Origin: Plantibacter flavus
GTDB lineage: Bacteria > Actinomycetota > Actinomycetes > Actinomycetales > Microbacteriaceae
Direction of reading: 5' to 3'
Assembly: GCF_900177615.1 (NCBI RefSeq)
Contig: NZ_FXAP01000009.1
Coordinates: 1-64,000 of the forward strand
DNA length: 64,000 nucleotides
Below are positions 1 through 7,979 of this stretch, piece by piece. Within the stretch, counting starts at the first letter, position 1; the number at the start of each line of letters is the position of its first letter. The translations under genes and the position numbers were made by a program. The notes below the pieces were generated by a model that was not told the origin of the DNA, did no database searches, and saw only the letters and a list, made by a program, of their open reading frames with translations.

Positions 1-500
1 AGGCGCTCGCGCAAGACACGGGCGCTCGTGCGGAGGCCAGCGGCCGTGGTGCGCTCGGCGACGACGAGAACCTGTTCGAGGAACACCGCCCGCCCGGCAG
101 CTGGGACGTCGCAGAGTTGGTCGGTGATCACCTGCGCGTGTCGGGCCGAGATGCGGCCTGCCTCGAGCGATTCGAGCACTGCTGGTGCGTCGTTGACGAG
201 ACGTTCGGCGTCGTTGGTCGCCCGTTGGACCGTCCGTTCCGGCATCCGGATCGCCATCGCGAGGGCCGCACACGTCGACCGGCGGGAGAGGGCCTGACGC
301 TCGGTCGGCGGGAAGACGGCCGGGACCGTGGCGTCGGCGAAGGAGTCGGCGTAGGCGGCGGAGCGGGCCAGGAGGCGCGCTTTGCGTGCGTCCAAGGCGG
401 CCTGTTGCCGGTGGATCTCCGTCCACTCGTCCGAGAACTGCGCCAGCTGCGCGGCTTAGTCGTCGCTGACGCGGATCGCAGCGGAGGTGGTCTCGGTCAT
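1..500 (-). pseudogene. DUF222/13E12-family (HNH endonuclease-type) protein, partial, in-frame stop
   Basis: The minus strand reads open from an ATG at 500 to the window edge except for a TAA at 458-456, codon 15. The remaining translation is a typical DUF222 N-terminal half: a basic helix with DARKARLLARSAAYADSF, then LSRRSTCAALAMAIRMPERTV and AGRISARHAQVITDQL. These proteins are abundant in actinobacteria and often end in an HNH nuclease domain, which would lie beyond the window. After the stop, the only early in-frame start candidate is a TTG at 395 without a Shine-Dalgarno. The gene is therefore either inactivated, or starts downstream of the stop at a weak start. The family call is firm; pseudogene status is inferred. 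Confidence 0.6.
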
Positions 501-568
501 GGAACCAGTCCACCATGGACCACTGACATTCCAGATGCCGAGTCGAGTCGGTTGTGGAAGTTGTTCGT

Positions 569-856
569 GTGCCCTTCGACAGGCTCAGGGACCGGTGGGG
601 GGTGCTCAGGGACCGGAGGGGGGTGCTCAGGGACCGGAGGAGGTTGCTCGGGGACCGGTGGGGGTTGCTCAGGGACCGATGGGGGGTGCTCAGGGACCGG
701 GGGGTGCTCAGCGACCGGGAGAAGATCACCGGAGCCGTAGCTCCATCGTGTGCCCTTCGACAAGCTCAGGGACCGGTGGGGGCGCTCAGGGACCGATGGG
801 GGCGCTCAGGGACCGGAGAGCGTTGCTCGGAGGCGCTCTGGCGCTCAGGGGTCGGA
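569..856. repeat. Degenerate ~21-bp tandem repeat block with two REP-like lead units
   Basis: The block holds about ten imperfect copies of a unit like GGTGCTCAGGGACCGGAGGG. It is led at 572 and again at 752 by CCCTTCGACAGGCTCAGGG or its A variant, an imperfect inverted repeat with CCCT/AGGG ends. That lead sequence is a dispersed intergenic element seen in many high-GC bacteria (established knowledge). All six frames give only low-complexity translations such as PVPEHPP and RLRDR, so I call no gene. The block fills most of the gene-free stretch 501-861, between the DUF222 start and the stop of the next gene. Confidence 0.75.
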
Positions 857-861
857 AGAGG

Positions 862-1344
862 CTACCGGAGGATCTCCACGAGCAGCACCCATGCACCGAC
901 CACGGAGCCGACGAACACGAGGATGAAGCCGGCAGCCAGCCAGCCGAGACCGACCGATGAACCGAGGAGGAGCAACACGCCGCCGATCGCGAACGGGACC
1001 ACCTGCAACACCGGCACCGCAGCCTTGAGGGCGCGCGGTCCACGCCCGGCATCCTGGTGGCGGAGGATCCGGACCGCGGCGTCGACCGCGAACCCCAGGG
1101 CGAGGGCGGTCAGGAGCAGGACCTCGACACCGTACAGGACGTCGGCCTGACCGGGGATGAGACCTGCAGCGGCCACGACGACGATCAACACGAGGGAGCT
1201 GATCGTCGCCGCCGCCCGCGCCGGCATGGCCGGGATCTCGATGATCTTGGCGATGTTCACGGACATCGCGACGATGATCAGTCCGGCGAGCGCCGCCGCA
1301 GCGCCCGCCGTCGCGACGAAGAAGTCGTTCCATGCTTCAGTCAT
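862..1344 (-). CDS. Small integral membrane protein, unknown function
   Basis: A 160-aa protein that is almost entirely hydrophobic. Four to five membrane segments are visible, at about residues 10-31, 42-63, 70-90, 107-128 and 133-157. A charged loop with RILRHQDAGRGPRALK lies near residues 92-107. The N-terminus MTEAWNDFF leads straight into the first helix, and the ATG has GAGGAG five bases upstream. I see no catalytic or binding motif. The family resembles small conserved actinobacterial membrane proteins without assigned roles. It stands alone, with the repeat block downstream and a VOC gene upstream on the same strand. Confidence 0.75.
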   Translation of the reverse strand: MTEAWNDFFVATAGAAAALAGLIIVAMSVNIAKIIEIPAMPARAAATISSLVLIVVVAAAGLIPGQADVLYGVEVLLLTALALGFAVDAAVRILRHQDAGRGPRALKAAVPVLQVVPFAIGGVLLLLGSSVGLGWLAAGFILVFVGSVVGAWVLLVEILR

Positions 1345-1397
1345 CGCTGCTCCTCGGGCCGCTGTCCCCTCGCGACACCACCGCCGTCACGCTCACG

Positions 1398-1820
1398 TCA
1401 CCCCTCGGCAGGGGCGGCTATGTTCACCAGCCAGGTGATCCCGAAGCGGTCCTGCACCATGCCGAAGGAGTCGCCCCAGGGGGCCACGCTCAGCGGCTGC
1501 TGGACGGTGCCGCCATCAGAGAGCCGCTCGAAGTACTCGCGCAGTTGGGCCTCGTCGGTGTCCGACCCGCTCAGCGACATCGAGAAGTTGCTGCCCTCGC
1601 GATAGTCCATGTGCTTCGGCGTGTCCGATCCCATGAAGACGACCCCGGCGTCGCCGGTCAGCTGGGAGTGCATCACCAGATCGACCTCGTCCGGCTCGAC
1701 CGCGGCTCCGAAGTCGCCGAACGTCGACACCGTCAGTTCGCCGCCGAAGACCCCCTGATAGAACTCCATCGCCTCGCGGGCTGTCCCGCGGAAGCCGAGG
1801 TACGGGTTGAGCGTCGTCAT
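1398..1820 (-). CDS. VOC/PhnB-like glyoxalase-fold protein
   Basis: A 140-aa protein of the PhnB-like branch of the vicinal-oxygen-chelate superfamily. The start NPYLGFRGTAREAMEFYQ, the central VFGGELTVSTFGDFG and the end GDSFGMVQDRFGITWLVN are the hallmark paired beta-alpha-beta modules. Members act on, bind or sequester small molecules; substrate cannot be deduced from sequence, and several are resistance or epimerase proteins. ATG at 1820 has AAAGGGA as ribosome-binding site. No obvious functional partner adjoins it; the gene upstream is divergent. Confidence 0.85.
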   Translation of the reverse strand: MTTLNPYLGFRGTAREAMEFYQGVFGGELTVSTFGDFGAAVEPDEVDLVMHSQLTGDAGVVFMGSDTPKHMDYREGSNFSMSLSGSDTDEAQLREYFERLSDGGTVQQPLSVAPWGDSFGMVQDRFGITWLVNIAAPAEG

Positions 1821-1959
1821 GATCGTCCCTTTCGCCTGGGCGGGCGCATCGTCGCGCTCGTCTCGCGATCATCCTCACGCTCCGGCGTCGGATGCGCGAG
1901 CACGTTCTGGTGCCTCCGTCACGAGGAGCCGGGACGCCCACGGCTACTAGGCTCGTCTG

Positions 1960-3189
1960 GTGCCCTCGCAACCCCAGCCCCTCCGCATCGCGATGATCTC
2001 GCTCCACACCAGTCCCGGTGACGAGCCGGGTTCCGGTGATGCCGGCGGGATGAACGTCGTGGTCCGTCATCAGGCCGTCGCGATGGGCGCAGCGGGCCAC
2101 GAGGTCGACGTCATCACCCGGCGGTCTTCGGCCGACCAGCCGTCCGCCGCCTCCCTCGCCCCCGGCGTGACCCTGCGCTTCCTCGACGCCGGTCCCGCCG
2201 AGCCGGTCGCGAAGGGTCGGCATGAGGAGTTCGTCGAGGACTTCCGCTCGGAACTCGCTCGACTGCCGCGATACGACGTCCTGCACGCCCACCACTGGTT
2301 CTCCGGCATGGCCGCACTCCCCCTCGCGCGGGAACTGGGGATCCCGCACGTGCAGAGCTTCCACAGCATCGCCGCCGAGTCCACCACGCCGCTCTCGCAC
2401 GGCGAGCGCGCCGAGTCCCCCGGGCGCCTGGCCGGCGAGGCACGGCTCGCCGCGGAGTCGGACGCGGTCGTCGCGATCAGCGCGGCCGAAGCCGACACCG
2501 CGATCACCCGGCTCGGAGCCCGCCCCGATCGGGTGTCGATCGTGCCACCCGGTGTCGACGGGACGCTGTTCCAGCCGCTCGACGGTCCTCGTGCAGGTCG
2601 TCCGACCGCGGTGGTCGCCGGTCGCCTGCACCCTTTGAAGGGCTTCGACCTCGCCATCGAGACCATCGCCGCGGTCGCGCCCGAGCTACGCCCCGAACTC
2701 GTCATCGCCGGGGACGTCTCGGTCGACTACGACCGCTACGCCGAGGAACTCGCCGCCCTCGCCCGCGACCTCGGCGTCGCCGACGACGTCCGCTTCGTCG
2801 GGCCGCAGTCGCGCGTCGGGCTCGCCACGCTGTTCCGCAAGAGCACGCTCGTGCTCGTCCCCTCGCACTCGGAGACGTACGGTCTCGTCGCGCTGGAAGC
2901 CGCGGCGAGCGGCGTGCCGACCGTCGTGGCCGCCTCGGGCGGCTTGCGGGAGGCCGTCGTCGACGGCGAGACGGGCATCGTCATCGACTCCCGCGACCCG
3001 CAGGTCTGGGGTGCGGCGGTCTCGTCCATCCTCGGCGACCCGGGGCGGCTCGCGCAGCTCGGTTCGGCAGCGCGACGTCGGGCAGAGCGGTTCGACTGGC
3101 AGCGCTCGGGAGACGCCCTCGTCGACGTCTACCGGACCCTGCTCGACACCACTTCGGCCGCCGCCACCCCGGCGACCTCCGCCTCGTGA
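1960..3189 (+). CDS. MshA-like family 4 glycosyltransferase
   Basis: A 409-aa GT-B retaining glycosyltransferase from a GTG start. HTSPGDEPGSGDAGGMN near residues 16-32 is the MshA-type donor/acceptor loop. YDVLHAHHWFSG, the R/K pair in VAGRLHPLKGF (about 219-229) and the EX7E motif in SHSETYGLVALEAA (about 302-315) complete the GT4 signature. MshA joins GlcNAc from UDP-GlcNAc to inositol-1-phosphate, the first step of mycothiol synthesis. The acceptor region is not identical to classical MshA: FHSIAAES replaces the usual AHTLA segment. The stop overlaps the start of an MshB-like deacetylase (GTGA), so the two are translationally coupled. Family is confident; the exact mycothiol role is likely but not proven, and a related pseudo-disaccharide is possible. 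Confidence 0.8.
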   Translation: MPSQPQPLRIAMISLHTSPGDEPGSGDAGGMNVVVRHQAVAMGAAGHEVDVITRRSSADQPSAASLAPGVTLRFLDAGPAEPVAKGRHEEFVEDFRSELARLPRYDVLHAHHWFSGMAALPLARELGIPHVQSFHSIAAESTTPLSHGERAESPGRLAGEARLAAESDAVVAISAAEADTAITRLGARPDRVSIVPPGVDGTLFQPLDGPRAGRPTAVVAGRLHPLKGFDLAIETIAAVAPELRPELVIAGDVSVDYDRYAEELAALARDLGVADDVRFVGPQSRVGLATLFRKSTLVLVPSHSETYGLVALEAAASGVPTVVAASGGLREAVVDGETGIVIDSRDPQVWGAAVSSILGDPGRLAQLGSAARRRAERFDWQRSGDALVDVYRTLLDTTSAAATPATSAS

Positions 3190-3953
3190 CCCGCGGACTC
3201 CTCCCGCTCGTCGACAGCGGGCGCACCGTCCTGTTCGCCCATGCGCACCCCGACGACGAGACGCTCGCCTCGGGTGCGCTCATCGCCGAGCTCGTGGACC
3301 ACGGTGCTCGCGTGGTCCTCGTGACGGCCACGCGAGGCGAGCGCGGCGAGGTCGTCGACGGCCCGCTCAGGTCCCTCGCCGGGTCCGCTGCACTCGCGTC
3401 CCACCGCGAGTCGGAGCTCGCCGCCGCCTGCCGGACGCTCGGCGTGGCCGAGCAGTTCTGGTTGGGGACGAGTCCGGCGGCCCGGCCGGAGACGTCGACG
3501 CGGTATGTGGACTCTGGCATGCGGTGGGTGCGCGAGGGACTCGCCGGCCCCGCCGACGACGTCTCCCCCGGCGCGTTCTCACTCGCTCCGCTCGACGACG
3601 TCGCCGACGACCTCGTCGCGCTCATCGGACACGTCTCGCCGGACCTGGTCATCAGCTACGACCACGGTGGCGGGTACGGGCACCCGGACCACCTCCGCAT
3701 GCACGAGGCCGCGATCGTCGCGGCGCGGAGGAGCGGGGTGCCGTTCGCGGAACTCGTGCACCACCGCACCGATCTCGAGCCGCTGGGCGACGACGCCGTG
3801 TGGTTCCCACTCGCTCACCGCCTCCCGATCGTCGCCGCGGCGCTCGCGGAACACGCCAGCCAGCTGACGGTCGACGGCGAGCAACTCGTCCACTCCGGCG
3901 GTCAGCGCGAGGACATCACCACCTCGGTGGGCCTGCGACTCCGGTCCCGCTAA
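3186..3953 (+). CDS. MshB-like PIG-L family zinc deacetylase
   Basis: A 255-aa LmbE/PIG-L deacetylase. AHPDDE at residues 20-25 provides zinc ligands and the catalytic Asp, and GGYGHPDH near 161-168 supplies the third ligand, in the same setting as in MshB. TATRGERGEVVDG matches the loop after strand two in MshB. In mycothiol synthesis this enzyme removes the acetyl group from GlcNAc-inositol; paralogues such as Mca cleave mycothiol conjugates. The GTG start sits inside the preceding glycosyltransferase stop. The C-terminus is shorter than in many MshB proteins. Its TAA overlaps the stop of the convergent MFS gene. Confidence 0.8.
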   Translation: MTRGLLPLVDSGRTVLFAHAHPDDETLASGALIAELVDHGARVVLVTATRGERGEVVDGPLRSLAGSAALASHRESELAAACRTLGVAEQFWLGTSPAARPETSTRYVDSGMRWVREGLAGPADDVSPGAFSLAPLDDVADDLVALIGHVSPDLVISYDHGGGYGHPDHLRMHEAAIVAARRSGVPFAELVHHRTDLEPLGDDAVWFPLAHRLPIVAAALAEHASQLTVDGEQLVHSGGQREDITTSVGLRLRSR

Positions 3954-5173
3954 GCGGTCGCCGACTGGTTCCGGTGCTCCCGTGGCATGCGGGCCGCGAG
4001 CACGGGGACGAGCAGCATGAGCACGACCGCGGAACCGAAGGCCGCGGGGAACGAGAAGGCGTCGAGCAGCGCGCCGGCGACCAGCGGGCCGACGATGGCG
4101 CCGAGGTCGGACGTCGCCTGGAAGACCGCGACGGCCCGACCACCCCGACCACCCGCGGCGTCTCCGACGGCCGCCGCCGGAGCGGTCCCGAGGAAGGCCG
4201 CCGCGACACCGTAGACGCACAGGGCGACGACCAGCAGCCAGAGCTCACCGACGAACGGCATGGCGAGCAGCGCCCCTGCCGCGACCGGGAATGCGACGAG
4301 CATCGCGGGTCGTCGTCCGACGGTGTCGACGAAGCGGCCGGCGGGACCGAGCGCGAGCGTCTGGGCGACAGCGGCGATCGCGAAGGCGATCCCGGTCCAG
4401 GCGGCCTCCTCATGGAGCGCCTCCACGACGAGGACCGGCACGAGTGCGCCCCGGACGCCCATCGACGCCCACCCGTTCGCGAAGTTCGCGAGGAGCGCCG
4501 CCTGGTACCGGCGATCGGCGAGGACCGTGCGGAACGGCTCGGCCTGCGTGGCGGTCTCGACCGGCGCGGCGATCCGACTGCCGCGCAGCATCACGAGTCC
4601 GAGGACGCCGGCGACCGCGAGGGTCCCGGCGTAGAAGAAGAAGGGTGCCGTGAGCGAGATGGTCGCGAGCAGGCCACCGACGGCCGGTCCGGCCATACCG
4701 CCGACGAGGAACCCGCCCTGGTAGAACCCGACCGCCCGCCCACGACGGTGCGGTGGGGTGGTGCGCAGCAGCAGCGTCATGGCGGCGACGGAGAACATCG
4801 CCGACCCGATCCCGCCGACCCCGCGGAGCAGGAGCAGCTGCGGATAGTCCGCCGCGAGCCCGACGAGCGCGCTCGACACCGCGACGATCCCGATGCCGGT
4901 GGCCAGCACCACCCGCTCGCCGATCCGGTCGACGAGCGCACCCACGAACGGGTTCGCGATGAGCCGCATGAGCGCGAAGACGGATACGACCGCCCCGACC
5001 TCGAGGTAGCCGACGCCGAAACTGCGCACGTACACGGGCAGGACCGGGATCACGACACCGAACCCGAGCATCACGAAGAACGCGACACCGCCGAGGACGA
5101 GGACCTCGCGGCCGAGGGGCTCACGAGGAACGGCTCCCGCTCCGCCTGGACGACGGAACGGGAGCCGGATCAT
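3950..5173 (-). CDS. MFS transporter (drug/sugar exporter-like)
   Basis: A 407-aa protein with about twelve membrane segments in two six-helix halves. The loop between helices 2 and 3 reads NPFVGALVDRIGERVVL, the MFS motif A position, and the matching loop of the second half reads GPAGRFVDTVGRRPAML. The layout is that of drug:H+ antiporter family 1 exporters. Substrate is unknown. It follows the alcohol dehydrogenase gene on the same strand by 21 nt, so the two are probably co-transcribed. Confidence 0.85.
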   Translation of the reverse strand: MIRLPFRRPGGAGAVPREPLGREVLVLGGVAFFVMLGFGVVIPVLPVYVRSFGVGYLEVGAVVSVFALMRLIANPFVGALVDRIGERVVLATGIGIVAVSSALVGLAADYPQLLLLRGVGGIGSAMFSVAAMTLLLRTTPPHRRGRAVGFYQGGFLVGGMAGPAVGGLLATISLTAPFFFYAGTLAVAGVLGLVMLRGSRIAAPVETATQAEPFRTVLADRRYQAALLANFANGWASMGVRGALVPVLVVEALHEEAAWTGIAFAIAAVAQTLALGPAGRFVDTVGRRPAMLVAFPVAAGALLAMPFVGELWLLVVALCVYGVAAAFLGTAPAAAVGDAAGGRGGRAVAVFQATSDLGAIVGPLVAGALLDAFSFPAAFGSAVVLMLLVPVLAARMPREHRNQSATA

Positions 5174-5194
5174 GCTCTCAGGGTATCGGTGCGA

Positions 5195-6238
5195 TCAGCC
5201 GATCGTCGCCGTGTCGATGACGAAGCGGTAGCGGACGTCGCTGCGGACCACGCGGTCGTAGGCGCCCTCGACCTCGTCTGCACCGATGAGCTCGATCTGC
5301 GAGCCGATGCCGTGCTCGGCGCAGAAGTCGAGCATCTCCTGCGTCTCGCGGATGCCGCCGATGTTCGATCCGGCGAGCGAGCGGCGGCCGCCGACGAGCG
5401 AGAACACCCGGAACTGCTGCGTGTTCTCGGGCAGTCCGACGAAGACCATCGAGCCGTTGAGCTTGAGGGTCGACAGGTAGGCGTCGATGTCGAGGTCGGC
5501 GGAGACCGTGTTGATGATGAGGTCGAAGCGTCCGCGGAGCGACTTCAGGGTGCCCTCTTCGCCGGTCGCGTAGTAGTGGTCGGCCCCGAAGCGCTTGCCG
5601 TCCTCCTCCTTCGAGGTCGTCTGGCTGAGCACGGTCACCTCTGCGCCGAGGGCGTGGGCGATCTTGACACCCATGTGACCGAGGCCACCCATCCCGACGA
5701 TGGCGACCTGCTTGCCGGGACCGGCGCCCCAGTGCTTCAACGGCGAGTAGGTGGTGATGCCGGCGCACAGGAGGGGTGCCGCGACGTCGAGCTCGATGCC
5801 CTCGGGGATGCTCAGCACGTAGTTCTCGTCGGCGACGATCTGCTTGCTGTAGCCGCCGTACGTGGGCTCGCCGTCGTACTCACGGCCGTTGTAGGTGGCG
5901 ACGTTGCCCTTCAGGCAGAACTGCTCCTCGCCGGCGAGGCAGTTCTCGCACTCGCGGCAGGAGTCGACGAAGCAGCCGATGCCGACGCGGTCGCCGACCT
6001 GGTGCTTGGTGACCGCGTCGCCGACCTCGGTGACGATGCCGGCGATCTCGTGGCCGGGGACCATCGGGAAGATGGCCTTGCCCCATTCCTCGCGGGCCTG
6101 GTGGATGTCGCTGTGGCAGATGCCGGCGTAGTGGACGTCGATGACGACGTCGTTGGCGCGCGGCGCACGGCGCACGATGGTGCCGACCTCGAAAGGCGCG
6201 TCGGCGGTGGGCTTGATGATGGCGGCGACGGTGGTCAT
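5195..6238 (-). CDS. Zinc-dependent alcohol dehydrogenase (YahK/CAD-type)
   Basis: A 347-aa medium-chain dehydrogenase. The catalytic zinc site is C41-H-S-D plus G62-H-E; the structural zinc site is C94, C97, C100 and C108. The Rossmann glycine motif is [10 protein letters not shown] near 183-192. Proteins of this type reduce aldehydes with NADPH (YahK, AdhC, cinnamyl-alcohol dehydrogenase branch). The start is ATG 6238, preceded by GAGGAG six bases upstream; a longer upstream reading lacks family similarity. It heads a short unit with the MFS exporter, which may remove a product or a toxic aldehyde/alcohol. That link is inference. Confidence 0.88.
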   Translation of the reverse strand: MTTVAAIIKPTADAPFEVGTIVRRAPRANDVVIDVHYAGICHSDIHQAREEWGKAIFPMVPGHEIAGIVTEVGDAVTKHQVGDRVGIGCFVDSCRECENCLAGEEQFCLKGNVATYNGREYDGEPTYGGYSKQIVADENYVLSIPEGIELDVAAPLLCAGITTYSPLKHWGAGPGKQVAIVGMGGLGHMGVKIAHALGAEVTVLSQTTSKEEDGKRFGADHYYATGEEGTLKSLRGRFDLIINTVSADLDIDAYLSTLKLNGSMVFVGLPENTQQFRVFSLVGGRRSLAGSNIGGIRETQEMLDFCAEHGIGSQIELIGADEVEGAYDRVVRSDVRYRFVIDTATIG

Positions 6239-6498
6239 AGGACTCCTCGGGCTGGGGTGTTGGGGGTGCCGTGGGGCGGGATGCACGCGCCGGACAGCAC
6301 GTTCGACGCTAGCAGCCCACTCCACCGGACGAACCCCCAAGGGACGATCACCCGAGCTGTGCTACGAGCGGCGTGGAGGTGTGAATCCCTGCAGAGTTGC
6401 TTGGCAGTTCCCGCAGAGGATCGGCCTCGGGGTGGCATCTCGCCGCGAACCCGAGCATGGTGGGGAACTCGTATTCGCGAACGGAACGGAGAACACAC

Positions 6499-6819
6499 AT
6501 GCTCACCCTGACCGAGAACGCTGGCCGAGTCGTCAAGACCCTCGCCGAGAACGCACCACTCACCCCGGGACTGGTCGTCCCGGACGACGCGTCGTCGCTC
6601 ACGCACGGCGCCGGACTGCGCATCAGCAGCAGCTCCGACGACAACAACTTCGAAGTCACCATGACGGCGATGCCGCACGAGGCCGACCAGGTCATCGAGA
6701 GCGCCGGAGCGACCGTCTTCCTCGAGGAGTCCGCAGCCGTCGCCCTGAGTGACGCGGTCCTCGACGCGCAGATCGACGAGCAGGGCGGCGTCCGCTTCGC
6801 CCTCGGCAAGGCCGAATAG
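6499..6819 (+). CDS. HesB/IscA-like (A-type carrier fold) protein lacking cysteines
   Basis: A 106-aa protein with the A-type Fe-S carrier fold order: an N-terminal helix (LTENAGRVVKTLAEN), then GLRISSSSDDNNFEVTMTAMP and VFLEESAAVALSDAVLDAQ. No cysteine is present, so the three conserved Cys ligands of IscA/ErpA are missing. It cannot bind a cluster the usual way. This subfamily is often called adhesin or Fe-S assembly protein HesB in actinobacteria, but its role is unknown. ATG 6499 has GGAG upstream. It is monocistronic and closed by a strong terminator. Confidence 0.75.
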   Translation: MLTLTENAGRVVKTLAENAPLTPGLVVPDDASSLTHGAGLRISSSSDDNNFEVTMTAMPHEADQVIESAGATVFLEESAAVALSDAVLDAQIDEQGGVRFALGKAE

Positions 6820-6834
6820 CGCCCTGAGTCCGCA

Positions 6835-6867
6835 GAACGCCCGGTGATCCACGATCACCGGGCGTTC
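6835..6867. terminator. Perfect 15-bp hairpin, bidirectional terminator
   Basis: GAACGCCCGGTGATC and GATCACCGGGCGTTC pair perfectly around a CAC loop. It lies 16 nt past the HesB-like stop and 17 nt past the stop of the convergent LigD-type gene, so it can serve both. There is no long U-tract. Confidence 0.85.
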
Positions 6868-6883
6868 GTGTGTCCGGGTGGGC

Positions 6884-7909
6884 TCAGTCCTCGGAGTGTC
6901 TGGCGCGACTCGGCTGCACCCGCGGCGGCTCGCCCGGCATCTTCGGGAAGTCGGGAGGGAACGGGAGCTCGCCGAATCCCTGCTCGAGGTCCCGCTCCCA
7001 CCACTGCAGGAGGACGTCGATGCGCCCGGCGGTGTCGTGCATGCCGCCCCACGGGTCTCCGATCGTCCGGAGTCGCTTCGGGACGGTCCGCACCGTGAAG
7101 GCGCCTGGGTCGATCTCGGGGAGTTCGTCCCAGGTCACGGGGCACGAGACGGTCGCCGAGGCCAGCGCACGCGGGCTGTAGGCGCCGGCCATCGTCCGGT
7201 CGCGGTTCGCCTGGTTGTAGTCGACGAAGATGCGTTCACCGCGCTCCTCCTTCCACCACGAGGTCGTGACCCGGTCGGGATCCCGTCGCTCCAGTTCCCG
7301 AGCCGCCGCGATCACGGCGTGCCGGACGTCGAGGAACTCGTGCTCCGGCACGATGGGCGCGAACACGTGGACACCTCGGTTACCGGAGGTCTTCACGAAC
7401 CCGGTCAGTCCGACCTCCGTCAGCAGCCCCCGCAGCGAGCCCGCAACGTGCACGGCGTCGGCGAAGTCGGTCCCCGGCTGCGGGTCGAGGTCGATCCGCA
7501 GTTCGTCGGGATGGTCGGTGTCCGATGCCCGTGACGGCCACGGATGGAACACGACCGTGTTCATCTGCGCGGCCCAGACGACCGCAGCGGCCTCGTCGAG
7601 GACGAGTTGAGGATGCCGCCGGCCACTCGGATACACGACGTCGACCGCCCGGACGTACTCCGGCGCTCCCTTCGGCGGGTTCTTCGAGAAGAACCACTCA
7701 CCGTCCACCCCGCCCGGGAACCGCTGGAGGGACACCGGGCGGTCGCCGTTGGCGGCGAGGAAGGCTGGCGCGACCTCGATGAGGTATTCCGCGAGCTCCC
7801 GCTTCGTGACACCGGACTCCTCCCAGAGCACGCGGTCGGGACTGGAGAGACGCACCTCGCGGTCGCCGTGCGGTCCGGGGACGGTGAGGACGATCGCGGT
7901 GCTGGCCAT
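6884..7909 (-). CDS. LigD-type polymerase/primase domain protein (stand-alone PolDom)
   Basis: A 341-aa archaeo-eukaryotic primase superfamily protein of the LigD polymerase type. Counting from the ATG at 7909, the metal-binding pair is D140/D142 in RIDLDPQ, the nucleotide-binding motif is TSGNRGVH near 175-182, and the third Asp is D230 in FVDYNQ. The N-terminus has the usual SPDRVLW start, and FFSKNPPKGAPEYV follows. In NHEJ such domains fill ends, preferring ribonucleotides. Here the ligase and nuclease domains of LigD are absent and no ku gene lies in the window. A GTG at 7918 would add three residues; neither start has a clear Shine-Dalgarno. Confidence 0.9.
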   Translation of the reverse strand: MASTAIVLTVPGPHGDREVRLSSPDRVLWEESGVTKRELAEYLIEVAPAFLAANGDRPVSLQRFPGGVDGEWFFSKNPPKGAPEYVRAVDVVYPSGRRHPQLVLDEAAAVVWAAQMNTVVFHPWPSRASDTDHPDELRIDLDPQPGTDFADAVHVAGSLRGLLTEVGLTGFVKTSGNRGVHVFAPIVPEHEFLDVRHAVIAAARELERRDPDRVTTSWWKEERGERIFVDYNQANRDRTMAGAYSPRALASATVSCPVTWDELPEIDPGAFTVRTVPKRLRTIGDPWGGMHDTAGRIDVLLQWWERDLEQGFGELPFPPDFPKMPGEPPRVQPSRARHSED

Positions 7910-7979
7910 GTCGGACACCGTACGCCGACGGCACCCTGCTGTCAGGAGGCTTGCGCTCGACGAGGCGGGGCCGTCCCGC

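Noticed and set aside
487-1150. Long plus- and minus-strand ORFs over the repeat block
   Set aside because: They are low-complexity translations of tandem repeats (RLRDR, PVPEHPP) and run antisense into the membrane protein gene.
3011-6511. A 1,166-codon plus-strand ORF
   Set aside because: It runs antisense across the MFS and alcohol dehydrogenase genes and overlaps the deacetylase; its sequence is Arg/Asp/Gly-rich shadow coding without domains.
1960-6819. A complete mycothiol biosynthesis cluster
   Set aside because: Only MshA-like and MshB-like genes are present; no mshC or mshD is found in the window.
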